The position numbers were made by a program, and so were the translations under genes. A DNA stretch of 19,282 nt, taken from the NCBI GenBank assembly GCA_043743335.1, contig JAYTWR010000179.1, forward strand, positions 1 to 19,282, given 5' to 3'. Position 1 is the stretch's first letter. The number at the start of each line of letters is the position of its first letter. The DNA is from UBA5216 sp043743335. Its GTDB lineage: Bacteria > Pseudomonadota > Gammaproteobacteria > Burkholderiales > SG8-41. The notes beneath the pieces are model-generated. The model saw only the letters and a list, made by a program, of their open reading frames with translations. It did not search any database and was not told the DNA's origin. Positions 7,268 through 14,419 of the stretch are shown here, piece by piece.

Positions 7268-8092
7268 ATGAACGCACCCCACGGCCCCACCGGGCAAATG
7301 CTGGTCGATATTCCTTACACGCTGAACAACGGCGAGTCCTTGGTCAACGAAACCTTCGGCCCCGACGATATCAGTCGGCGGCGCATCGGCACCATTGAGC
7401 CTGTGCGCATGCCTATGGAAAACGGTCGGCCAGCGGCAGCGACGTTCAAGCTCGAAGCGCACGGCTTTGTGTTTGTGGAACACAAAACCGTAATGAAAGA
7501 TTTTTTCGACGAACAAGAATTAAAAACCACCTACTACCGTGAAGTGGAAGAACTCATCAAGCGCGAATCCGGCGCCACCCGCGTGGTGTTGTTCGATCAC
7601 ACGCTGCGTTCGGGCGACGGCGCCGAGCGCGAAGCGAAGTTGATCCGCGAGCCGGTGGTGTCTGCGCACAACGATTACACCGAGTGGTCAGGCCCGCAAC
7701 GCGTGCGCGATTTGCTGCCGGACGAGGCTGACACGCTGCTGCAAAAGCGCTTCGCGATTATTCAGGTGTGGCGCGCGATCAACAAACCCATCGAATCCAA
7801 TCCGCTGGCGATGGTGGACGCGCGCACCATCGCGTTTGAGGATTTACTCATCGCGGAGCGGCGCTACCCGAATCGCGTCGGGCAGACCTATCGCTTGGCC
7901 TACAACCCGGCGCACCGCTGGATTTATTTTCCGCACATGGCGCGCGACGAAGCGCTGGTGTTCAAAGTGTTTGATTCGGCGAAAGATGGTCGCGCGCGCT
8001 TCACTGCGCATACCGCGTTTGACGATCCCGCTACACCACCAGGTGCTGCGCCCCGACAAAGTATAGAGGCGCGGGCGCTGGCGTTTTTCTGA
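7268..8092 (+). CDS. CmcJ/NvfI family putative Fe(II)/2-oxoglutarate-type oxygenase
   Basis: This is a protein of 274 residues. It matches the CmcJ/NvfI family, named after a cephamycin 7-methoxylation protein and a fungal endoperoxide-forming dioxygenase. Family landmarks are the central VVSAHNDYTEWSGPQRVR, which holds an H134-x-D136 pair; the YNPAHRWIYFPHMARDEALV block (residues 212-231); and the end motif FTAHTAFDDPATPPGAAPRQ followed by SIEARALAFF. H134, D136 and H248 would form the iron triad, and R263 or R269 could bind 2-oxoglutarate; this is inferred from the family pattern, not shown. The start is supported by AAGGTGA 5 bases upstream. It stands alone between the divergent dehydrogenase and a strong terminator. 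The substrate is unknown; in bacteria these genes are usually not in secondary-metabolite clusters, and none is seen here. Confidence 0.8.
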   Translation: MNAPHGPTGQMLVDIPYTLNNGESLVNETFGPDDISRRRIGTIEPVRMPMENGRPAAATFKLEAHGFVFVEHKTVMKDFFDEQELKTTYYREVEELIKRESGATRVVLFDHTLRSGDGAEREAKLIREPVVSAHNDYTEWSGPQRVRDLLPDEADTLLQKRFAIIQVWRAINKPIESNPLAMVDARTIAFEDLLIAERRYPNRVGQTYRLAYNPAHRWIYFPHMARDEALVFKVFDSAKDGRARFTAHTAFDDPATPPGAAPRQSIEARALAFF

Positions 8093-8117
8093 CGCGAAAA
8101 CTCGGTCTTCCAGAACG

Positions 8118-8151
8118 AAAAAAGCCGGCTTCAAACGAAGCCGGCTTTTTT
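8118..8151. terminator. Bidirectional intrinsic terminator
   Basis: A perfect 15-bp stem (8118-8132 with 8137-8151, core AAGCCGGCTTC) has a 4-base AAAC loop, with A and T runs at its two feet. It serves the plus-strand CmcJ-like gene and the minus-strand cytochrome gene, which converge on it. Confidence 0.93.
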
Positions 8152-8169
8152 ATGAACCGCAGGCAGGAC

Positions 8170-8490
8170 TTACTTCATCGTCAAAATCCACTTCACCAGC
8201 GCTGCAATATCCGCATCTTTGACGTGCGCATTGGGCGGCATCACCATTTCGCCCCATGCACCTTTGCCGCCGTCTTTGACTTTTTTCACCAGCGTGGCTT
8301 CGGCACCTTTGTCGGCGCGGTACTTGGCGGCGACTTCTTTAAAGCCGGGGCCGAGCACTTTTTTGTCAATTTGGTGACAAGCCATGCAGCCGTTGGCCGC
8401 GGCCAGTTTTTCGTCGGCTTGAGCTAGGCCTGCAACACCTGTCGCCAGCAAACCCAGGGTTACGGCGCACGCCGCGATCACTTGTTTCAT
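8170..8490 (-). CDS. Cytochrome c551/c552 (class I c-type cytochrome)
   Basis: This is a precursor of 106 residues with a signal peptide (MKQVIAACAVTLGLL to about A26) and a mature domain of about 80 residues, the normal size of cytochrome c551. The heme site is C35-M-A-C38-H39. The distal ligand is M84 in the WGEMVMPPN motif that is typical of the c551/c8 family. The resemblance to Pseudomonas c551 (GCxACH, VGP-like GPGFKEVAAKY, W-x-x-x-x-MPPN, KWIL) is clear along the whole length. It would carry electrons in the periplasm, for example to a nitrite reductase or terminal oxidase. The start at 8490 is chosen over a longer frame because it has AGGA 6 bases upstream and begins the signal peptide. 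It lies 45 bases downstream of the DUF255 gene on the same strand. Confidence 0.93.
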   Translation of the reverse strand: MKQVIAACAVTLGLLATGVAGLAQADEKLAAANGCMACHQIDKKVLGPGFKEVAAKYRADKGAEATLVKKVKDGGKGAWGEMVMPPNAHVKDADIAALVKWILTMK

Positions 8491-8503
8491 GGGAATTCCT
8501 GTG

Positions 8504-8523
8504 TAAGTAATTGATTTCATTGA
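8504..8523. repeat. AT-rich recurring motif, copy 2
   Basis: TAAGTAATTGATTTCATTGA differs from copy 1 (1758-1777) at one of 20 positions. It lies just upstream of the cytochrome gene's ribosome site, so it would be within its leader or promoter. Confidence 0.5.
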
Positions 8524-8535
8524 TTTAATTTATTT

Positions 8536-10548
8536 TTAACTATTGGCCTGATCCAGCAGGCGCTCGATTGTGCCCAAATCCGAAACCGGCGGCAAGCAAT
8601 TAACGCCCATACAAAGCCATGCGTTGACGCCGGCCATCGCAGGCGGTTTATTCAGCGCAGGCGGCAAACCGCTGATGTCTTCCGGCAGGGCAATCACCAC
8701 CGTGTGCGGGCGATAGCGCCGGGCGAGTGTGCGCAGCCACTCGTGCAACGCCTGCGCTGGCCCACGCACAATCACGGTGCGCGGCGGCGTGAGCGCTTCT
8801 TCCAGCGCAGTGAGCAGGCTCACAAAACCGCTCGGTTGGCGCTGCAGGGCCGGGTAAAAAAGCGGTATTGCGCGCGCGGCGGCATCCCAATAGCGCGGTT
8901 CGCCGGTCAAGTGGCCGAGCCGTTGCAAAACGAACGCTGCGACGCCGTTGCCCGAGGGCGTGGCGTTGTCGTGCCCGGGCTTCATGCGCAAGATGAGTTT
9001 TTCATGATCGTGGCTGGTAAAGAAAAACCCGCCGTGTTCACGGTCTTCAAACTGATCGAGTAGCGCATCGGCGAGCGCGCAGGCGAAATCGAGATCCGCC
9101 TTGCGAAACCCGGCCTGCATCAGCTCCAGCAAGGCCTCCAGCAAGAACGCGTAGTCGTCAAGATACGCGTTGAGATGCGCCTTGCCGTCTTTGTACGTAG
9201 CCAGCAGTTTGCCGTCGCGCCACAGGGTGCTACGGATAAAATCCAGCGCGCGTTGCGCCGAGGCCAACCACACCGGTTCGTCAAACACCCGTGCCGCGCG
9301 CGCCATGCCTTTAATCATCAGCGCGTTCCAGCTCGTCAGGATTTTGTCGTCGCGCCCCGGCCAGATGCGTAAGCTGCGTGCAGCAAGCAATTTGGCACGG
9401 GCCGAGGCCAGTAGCGCCGCATCACCCGCGAGCGGCTGCGACACACGCAGATGCCAAAATTCGTGTTCAAAGTTCGCCGGGCCATCCAGCCCGTAGTGTG
9501 GCGCGGCCACCGCGTATTCTGCGGGCGTGAGCAGTGTCTGCACCTCGGCGGGCGTCCACACATAAAACTTGCCTTCCACGTGCTCCGAGTCGGCATCGAA
9601 TGACGAGAAGTACCCGCCCTCAGAAGATTGCATTTCACGCATCACCCATGCGGCGGTTTCTGCACACACGGCTTGATAGCGCGGCGCTTGCGTGACGAGC
9701 CAAGCGTCGCTGTACAGCGCCAGCAGCGGCCCGTTGTCGTAGAGCATTTTCTCGAAGTGCGGAATGGTCCACGTTTCATCCACGCTGTAGCGCGCAAAGC
9801 CGCCGGCGAGATGGTCATAAATGCCGCCCTCGGCCATGTGCGTGAGCGTGGTGTGCGCGATGTCCAAGCCTGCTGCTGCGCCATCCAGCGCATGCCGCCG
9901 CAAACAAAACGCCAGTTCATACGGATGCGGAAACTTCGGCGCGTGACCAATACCGCCGTGTTCGCGGTCAAACACGCGGGCAAAATCGTTCAGCGCCGCG
10001 GCAATGGGAGCGGCGGCAATGTCATCAGCGCCCGCCGACGCAGGCACGGTGCTCGCCAGCGCCGCCATCAGCGATGTGCTTTGTTGAGTTATAGCGTCAC
10101 GTTGCTGCCGGTAAGCTTGCGCAATGCGCGGCAGCAAATCCAGAAAGCCCGGCATGTTATAGCGCGGCGTTTTGGGAAAATATGTGCCGCCGAAAAACGG
10201 CGTGCCGTCGGGCGCGAGAAACATCGTCAGCGGCCAGCCGCCATTGCGCTGCGTGAGCAAGTGATGCGCCGTCTGGTAAATCTGGTCGATGTCAGGCCGC
10301 TCTTCGCGATCCACCTTGATGTTGACGTACAGCCGGTTCATCTCGGCAGCGACGGCGGCATCCTCAAACGACTCATGCGCCATCACGTGGCACCAGTGGC
10401 AAGCCGAGTAACCCACTGACAACAGGATCGGCTTGTCCTGCTCACGCGCGAGGGTTAGCGCCTGCTCACCCCACGGGTGCCAATCGACCGCGTTTTCGGC
10501 GTGCTGCTGCAAATACGGCGATGTTTCTTGAGCTAGGCGGTTCGGCAT
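8536..10548 (-). CDS. Thioredoxin-domain protein, DUF255/YyaL (SPATA20-like) family
   Basis: This is a protein of 670 residues matching the DUF255 family. The N-terminal thioredoxin-like domain starts MPNRLAQETSPYLQQHAENA and carries the conserved SACHWCHVMAHESFED segment with a C50-H-W-C53 redox-type pair. NIKVDREERPDIDQIY and GGWPLTMFLAPDGTPFFGGT follow. The remaining 450 or so residues form the (alpha/alpha)6-barrel part, including GGIYDHLAGGFARYSVDETW and HFEKMLYDN. There is no signal peptide, so it should be cytosolic. The exact function is not established; the relation to thioredoxin folds and to N-acylglucosamine 2-epimerase-like barrels is structural. The C-terminal 100 or so residues, with a Cys pair (CMGVNC), are also typical. 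The length is that of the full family. Confidence 0.92.
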   Translation of the reverse strand: MPNRLAQETSPYLQQHAENAVDWHPWGEQALTLAREQDKPILLSVGYSACHWCHVMAHESFEDAAVAAEMNRLYVNIKVDREERPDIDQIYQTAHHLLTQRNGGWPLTMFLAPDGTPFFGGTYFPKTPRYNMPGFLDLLPRIAQAYRQQRDAITQQSTSLMAALASTVPASAGADDIAAAPIAAALNDFARVFDREHGGIGHAPKFPHPYELAFCLRRHALDGAAAGLDIAHTTLTHMAEGGIYDHLAGGFARYSVDETWTIPHFEKMLYDNGPLLALYSDAWLVTQAPRYQAVCAETAAWVMREMQSSEGGYFSSFDADSEHVEGKFYVWTPAEVQTLLTPAEYAVAAPHYGLDGPANFEHEFWHLRVSQPLAGDAALLASARAKLLAARSLRIWPGRDDKILTSWNALMIKGMARAARVFDEPVWLASAQRALDFIRSTLWRDGKLLATYKDGKAHLNAYLDDYAFLLEALLELMQAGFRKADLDFACALADALLDQFEDREHGGFFFTSHDHEKLILRMKPGHDNATPSGNGVAAFVLQRLGHLTGEPRYWDAAARAIPLFYPALQRQPSGFVSLLTALEEALTPPRTVIVRGPAQALHEWLRTLARRYRPHTVVIALPEDISGLPPALNKPPAMAGVNAWLCMGVNCLPPVSDLGTIERLLDQANS

Positions 10549-10564
10549 GTTAAAAAAGTCATAT

Positions 10565-10580
10565 AAATCAAATGCTTATA
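10565..10580. repeat. AT-rich recurring motif, diverged copy 3 (reverse orientation)
   Basis: AAATCAAATGCTTATA matches the complement of copy 1 (AAATCAATTACTTATA) except at two positions. It lies in the 106-base gap between the divergent DUF255 gene and the vapB-like gene. Confidence 0.35.
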
Positions 10581-10654
10581 ATAAATTTCCTGCACAGTTT
10601 GCGGCGCGGGATTGTGTCCTCCGCATAAAACCATAAATATGCTAATATGCGTCC

Positions 10655-10966
10655 ATGAGAACCACCTTGGATTTGCCAGACAACATCCTACGCGAAATCA
10701 AGCTGCGCGCCGTCGTGCAACGCCGTACGGTCAAAGACTTAGTAACCGAATTTTTGCGTCAGGGCTTGGGCATGGCCGCATTGTCGGCACCTGAACCACC
10801 CGCAACCAATTCGATGGCGATGATCGAGATCGGGCCAAACGGTCTGCCGGTGATACGCTGCGACGCAGACGCACCCGCACGGCGCATGACCGCCAATCAA
10901 CTGCTGCAACTTGAACAGGCGGCGCAAGAAGAAGAGGATCTGCAACGTGCCGGGTTATCTGTTTGA
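10655..10966 (+). CDS. VapB-like antitoxin (ribbon-helix-helix type)
   Basis: This is a protein of 103 residues. Its first 45 residues, MRTTLDLPDNILREIKLRAV and on to TVKDLVTEFLRQGL, read as a ribbon-helix-helix DNA-binding domain: a short N-terminal strand followed by two helices. The rest is a Pro- and acid-rich segment ending in a helical, Glu-rich toxin-binding tail (LLQLEQAAQEEEDLQRA). It is longer than common VapB proteins of about 70 to 85 residues, mainly through the middle linker. It overlaps the toxin gene by 20 bases, so translation is coupled. No clear Shine-Dalgarno sequence is visible. TAATAT at 10643-10648 lies 7 bases before the ATG, so a near-leaderless transcript is possible, but no good -35 was found. 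Expected role: neutralises VapC and represses the pair. Confidence 0.8.
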   Translation: MRTTLDLPDNILREIKLRAVVQRRTVKDLVTEFLRQGLGMAALSAPEPPATNSMAMIEIGPNGLPVIRCDADAPARRMTANQLLQLEQAAQEEEDLQRAGLSV

Positions 10967-11399
10967 CACGAGCACCTGGCTCGCCGCGTCTTTTACCTCA
11001 CATTCGTTTCATGCGGCGGCACAAAATGCCTTGTTGCGCGCGACGGCGCCCGCGCCCGCAGTTTTTTGCCGCGCCACGCAGCAAAGTTTTTTGCGTCTCG
11101 CTACCACACCAGCGTTGCTGCGGGCCTATGGAGCAGCCGCGCTCACCCATCGTGACGCAGTTACTATGCTTGCCACATTGCAGGCGTTTCCACAAGTAAG
11201 CGAGCGCGAGGAACCGCCGGGTGTCGTTGCGCTATGGCATCGCCTGGCCGCGCGTGACTCGGCTTCGCCAAAAGTGTGGATGGATGCTTACCTCGCCGCC
11301 TTTGCGATATGCGGTGCGCTGCGCATGGTCACGCTGGACGGCGATTTTCGTCAATACGAATCCAGCGGGTTAAAGCTCGATTTGCTTACTGCGGCTTGA
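10947..11399 (+). CDS. VapC-like PIN-domain toxin
   Basis: This is a protein of 150 residues of the PIN-domain ribonuclease family. It starts with GTG inside the end of the antitoxin gene, with AGAGGA 8 to 9 bases upstream. The protein opens VPGYLFDTSTWLAASFTSHS. Likely metal-binding acidic residues are D7, D113 (WMDAYLAAF) and D131/D133 (TLDGDF). The position where many PIN proteins have a second Glu reads Q45 in CRATQQSFLRLATTP; a subfamily of VapC proteins is known to have this CRxTQ form, so the change need not mean inactivity. The SPKVWMDAYLAAFA block also fits that subfamily. VapC toxins cleave tRNA or rRNA; the target here is unknown. The last 14 bases overlap the decayed Bug gene on the other strand. 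Confidence 0.87.
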   Translation: MPGYLFDTSTWLAASFTSHSFHAAAQNALLRATAPAPAVFCRATQQSFLRLATTPALLRAYGAAALTHRDAVTMLATLQAFPQVSEREEPPGVVALWHRLAARDSASPKVWMDAYLAAFAICGALRMVTLDGDFRQYESSGLKLDLLTAA

Positions 11400-11613
11400 T
11401 CCCCGCCTCTTTAATCAGCTTGCCCCACTTCACAATTTCGGCGCGGATGAAAGCGGCGACAGGCTGAACTGCGCCACCGGCAGCAACTCGTGATTCAAGC
11501 GGCAGCAGGAATTCGGGTTCAGCAAATCGTTGATGGCGTTGTTGATTAGCGCCGACATCAGCGTGTGGCCGTCGGGCTGCGCCTTGGCCGCGACCTGCGC
11601 GGCTCCACTAATT
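11386..11613 (-). pseudogene. Remnant of a second Bug-family substrate-binding protein
   Basis: There is no intact gene between vapC and ilvD, but two pieces of a Bug protein can be read on the minus strand in different frames. Directly after the ilvD stop, one frame gives ISGAAQVAAKAQPDGHTLMS and ALINNAINDLL, continuing to HELLPVAQFSLSP. This lines up with residues about 81-132 of the intact Bug protein in this window (MIGTTVVAKAPPDGYT ... KDFAPVATICFSE). A second frame then gives the family's C-terminus, VAAFIRAEIVKWGKLIKEAG followed by IKPQ and a TAA at 11388-11386. The N-terminal 80 or so residues and about 170 residues in the middle are missing, so it cannot be functional. A Bug gene downstream of ilvD is a common betaproteobacterial arrangement. 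Confidence 0.8.
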
Positions 11614-11615
11614 CG

Positions 11616-13313
11616 CTAATCTGTTACGGCACCCTTGCTGGCCGTCGATACCGTGTTCATGAATTTCGCCAACGCGCCGCGCGTGTAGCGCGGCTTGGGC
11701 TGCTTCCACGCTTTTTTGCGTTTGGCCATTTCAGTAGCAGAAATATTCAATTGAATCAACAACTTAGTTGCGTCTATGGTGATCGAATCACCCTCTTTCA
11801 CCATCGCAATCGGGCCGCCGACGTAAGCCTCGGGCGACACGTGGCCGACCACCATGCCCCAAGTGCCGCCGGAGAAACGCCCGTCGGTAATCAGGCCCAC
11901 GGTCTCGCCCAAGCCTTGGCCGATCAACGCGCCAGTGGGTGCCAGCATCTCTTGCATGCCGGGGCCACCTTTGGGGCCTTCGTAGCGAATCACCAGCACG
12001 TCGCCGTGTTTGATTTTTCTCGCCATGATGGCGTCCATGGTCTCGCGCTCGCTGTTGAACACGCGCGCGGGGCCGGTGATCTTCGGCGATTTCAGGCCGG
12101 TGATTTTTGCCACGCAACCTTCAGGCGATAAATTGCCTTTGAGAATCGCCAAGTGCCCCTGCTTGTACATGGGGTTGTCCCACTGCCGAATCACGTCCTG
12201 ATTTTTGCGCGGCGTATCGGGCACTCTGGCCAGCGCTTGCGCCATGGTTTCGCCGGTGATGGTGATGCAGTCGCCGTGCAGCAGGCCGTGTTTCAACAGC
12301 ATCTTCAACACCTGCGGCACGCCGCCCGCGCGATGGAAATCCACCGCCACGTAGCGACCAGACGGTTTCAGATCACACAGTACCGGCACTTTTTTACGCA
12401 TGCGCTCAAAGTCGTCAATCGTCCACTTCACCTCTGCAGCGTGCGCGATAGCGAGGTAATGCAGCACGGCGTTGGTCGAGCCGCCGGTGGCCATAATTAA
12501 TGCCACCGCGTTTTCAATCGACCTGCGCGTCACGATGTCGCGCGGTTTGATGTCTTTTTTGATGGCGTTGACCAGCACGCGCGCGGATTCGGCAGCAGAA
12601 TCCGCTTTCTCCGGGTCGGGCGAGGCCATTTGCGAGCTGCCCAGCATACTCATCCCCAGCGCCTCGAAAGAGCTCGACATGGTATTCGCGGTATACATGC
12701 CGCCGCACGCGCCCACCGACGGGCAGGCATTTTTTTCGATGCCGATAAAATCCTCATCGCTCATTTTGCCGGCGGCGTACGCGCCCACTGCTTCAAACGA
12801 ACTGACGATGGTGAGATCGATGCCCTTCCACCGGCCCGGCTTGATAGTGCCCGCGTAGACGTACACCCCCGGCACGTTCATGCGCAGCATGGCAATCATG
12901 CCGCCCGGCATGTTTTTGTCGCAACCGCCGCACACCAGTACACCATCCATCGCCTGCCCGTTCACTGCGGTTTCGATGCAATCGGCGATGACTTCACGCG
13001 ACACCAGCGAATACTTCATTGCCTCAGTGCCCATGCCGATGCCGTCGGTAATCGTCGGCACGCCGAACACTTGTGGCATGGCGCCGGCTTTTTTCAACGC
13101 GTCGATAGCACGATCCACCAGCGGCTGGATGCCGGCGTTGCACGGGTTCATGGTCGAATGCCCGTTGGCGACACCGACGATCGGCTTAACGAAGTCTTTG
13201 TCGCCAAATCCTACTGCACGCAGCATGGCGCGGTTGGGCGAACGCGCGACACCGGCGGTGATGAGTTGGCTGCGTTGGTTGAGTGGTCTAGCGGCGGGTT
13301 TAGCAGCGGCCAT
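11616..13313 (-). CDS. ilvD: Dihydroxy-acid dehydratase
   Basis: This is an enzyme of 565 residues that dehydrates 2,3-dihydroxy-isovalerate and 2,3-dihydroxy-3-methylvalerate to the 2-oxo acids in valine, leucine and isoleucine synthesis (cytosol). Iron-sulfur cysteines fit C58 (MNPCNAG), C131 (CGGCDKNMPGG) and C203 (PSVGACGGMYTANTMSS). D90 (TITDGIGMG) and K133, which is carbamylated in the family, would bind Mg. The C-terminal catalytic serine region LITDGRFSGGTWGMVVGHVS is intact. The frame is open 12 codons further up, but the start at 13313 has GGAG 6 bases before it and gives the usual N-terminus (LNQRSQLITAGVARSPNRAM). It is divergent from lgt. Its stop is 3 bases from the Bug remnant. 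No leader peptide or attenuator was recognised upstream. Confidence 0.97.
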   Translation of the reverse strand: MAAAKPAARPLNQRSQLITAGVARSPNRAMLRAVGFGDKDFVKPIVGVANGHSTMNPCNAGIQPLVDRAIDALKKAGAMPQVFGVPTITDGIGMGTEAMKYSLVSREVIADCIETAVNGQAMDGVLVCGGCDKNMPGGMIAMLRMNVPGVYVYAGTIKPGRWKGIDLTIVSSFEAVGAYAAGKMSDEDFIGIEKNACPSVGACGGMYTANTMSSSFEALGMSMLGSSQMASPDPEKADSAAESARVLVNAIKKDIKPRDIVTRRSIENAVALIMATGGSTNAVLHYLAIAHAAEVKWTIDDFERMRKKVPVLCDLKPSGRYVAVDFHRAGGVPQVLKMLLKHGLLHGDCITITGETMAQALARVPDTPRKNQDVIRQWDNPMYKQGHLAILKGNLSPEGCVAKITGLKSPKITGPARVFNSERETMDAIMARKIKHGDVLVIRYEGPKGGPGMQEMLAPTGALIGQGLGETVGLITDGRFSGGTWGMVVGHVSPEAYVGGPIAMVKEGDSITIDATKLLIQLNISATEMAKRKKAWKQPKPRYTRGALAKFMNTVSTASKGAVTD

Positions 13314-13370
13314 GAGATTCTCCGGAAATTTGCGAAAGTGAGGCGGCAAGTGAGGCAGCTATAATGGGAG

Positions 13371-13419
13371 CGACATTGGTAACCATTGGTACCCATTCGT
13401 AACCATTGGCAACCATTCG
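13371..13419. repeat. 10-bp tandem repeats upstream of ilvD
   Basis: Four adjacent 10-base units lie at 13380-13419: TAACCATTGG, TACCCATTCG, TAACCATTGG and CAACCATTCG. A partial unit (GACATTGG) precedes them. The array lies 58 to 106 bases upstream of the ilvD start. The period of 10 is close to one helical turn, so repeated protein contacts on one DNA face are possible. Confidence 0.8.
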
Positions 13420-13444
13420 GCACGAGCGACACAATCCACGTCCT

Positions 13445-13568
13445 CCCTCACCCCAGCCCTCTCCCGGAGGGAGAGGGGGCAACCTCACTTGCGCGCCGCC
13501 GTAATTGTGTTGCGATGGCGAGTAAGGTTTGCTCCCCTCTCCCTGTGGGAGAGGGGCGGGGGTGAGGG
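13445..13568. repeat. REP/MITE-like palindromic element (two hairpins in inverted arrangement)
   Basis: The ends are inverted: CCCTCACCCC at 13445-13454 and GGGGTGAGGG at 13559-13568. Inside are two hairpins: CCCTCTCCC/GGGAGAGGG with loop GGA (13457-13477), and CCCCTCTCCC/GGGAGAGGGG with loop TGT (13534-13556). About 55 bases of unrelated sequence lie between them. Such CCCTCACCCC...CTCTCCC elements are frequent intergenic repeats in proteobacteria. No transposase is present, so if mobile it would depend on one elsewhere. Confidence 0.75.
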
Positions 13569-13636
13569 AAGATTTTGATCTTGTGCCCGCGCTGAATAGA
13601 CTTCGAGAATTTTAACCCATTCACCCTTGAATCCCC

Positions 13637-14419
13637 ATGCTCGTACACCCCGGTTTCGACCCTATCGCTGTCAGTCTCGGTCCGCTCGCTGTGCGCTGGT
13701 ACGGCCTGATGTACATCGTCGGCTTCGCGTTGGTGTGGTGGTTCGGCCGCTCGCGCATCAACGCCAATCCGCATGGCCTGTGGAAGCAGCAAGACCTCGA
13801 CGATGTGATGTTCTACGGCATCCTCGGCGTCATCCTCGGCGGGCGCATCGGCTATGTGCTGTTCTACAAATTCGGCGACTACATCAACGTGCCGTGGAAA
13901 ATTTTTTACGTATGGGAAGGCGGCATGTCGTTCCATGGCGGCATGCTCGGCGTGATCGTGGCGCTGGCGTGGTTCGCGCGCTCACGCCGCCAGCACTGGC
14001 TGGATGTCACCGATTTCATGGCCCCGCTGGTGCCGCTGGGCCTGGCGGCCGGGCGCGTCGGCAACTTCATCAACGCCGAACTGTGGGGCCGCCCCACCGA
14101 CGTGGCATGGGCGATGATTTTTCCGCTGGTAGACAAGCAGCCACGCCACCCGTCGCAGTTGTATCAATTCGCGCTGGAAGGCGTGCTGCTGTTTGTGATC
14201 TTGTGGTGGTATTCCGCCAAGCCACGCCCGCGTGGAGCAGTATCGGCGTTATTCCTCATTGGCTACGGCGTGTTTCGTTTTATCGTCGAATACGCGCGTG
14301 AGCCGGACAGTTTTCTCGGCCTGCTGGCGATGGGCTGGTCGATGGGGCAATGGTTGTCGTTGCCGATGATTGCCGTCGGTGTGGCGATGTTCCTCTACGC
14401 ACACCGCACGCCACGTTAG
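13637..14419 (+). CDS. lgt: Prolipoprotein diacylglyceryl transferase
   Basis: This is an inner-membrane enzyme of 260 residues that transfers diacylglycerol from phosphatidylglycerol to the lipobox cysteine of prolipoproteins, the first step of lipoprotein maturation. The N-terminus MLVHPGFDPIAVSLGPLAVR and the WYGLMYIVGF segment are standard for betaproteobacterial Lgt. The signature is AAGRVGNFINAELWGRPT (residues 137-154, with R140, N143 and N146). H100 in GGMSFHGGM corresponds to the essential E. coli H103. HPSQLYQ (171-177) and the C-terminal SMGQWLSLPM are also present. About seven hydrophobic segments are visible. It is divergent from ilvD, across the repeat-rich 280-base gap, and its TAG stop overlaps the stop of the convergent transglutaminase gene by 4 bases, leaving no room for a terminator between them. 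Confidence 0.96.
   Translation: MLVHPGFDPIAVSLGPLAVRWYGLMYIVGFALVWWFGRSRINANPHGLWKQQDLDDVMFYGILGVILGGRIGYVLFYKFGDYINVPWKIFYVWEGGMSFHGGMLGVIVALAWFARSRRQHWLDVTDFMAPLVPLGLAAGRVGNFINAELWGRPTDVAWAMIFPLVDKQPRHPSQLYQFALEGVLLFVILWWYSAKPRPRGAVSALFLIGYGVFRFIVEYAREPDSFLGLLAMGWSMGQWLSLPMIAVGVAMFLYAHRTPR

Noticed and set aside
10385..10402. CHWCH in the DUF255 protein as a c-type heme site
   Set aside because: The pattern fits CxxCH, but the protein has no signal peptide and the segment is the family's conserved thioredoxin-like SACHWCHVMAHESF.
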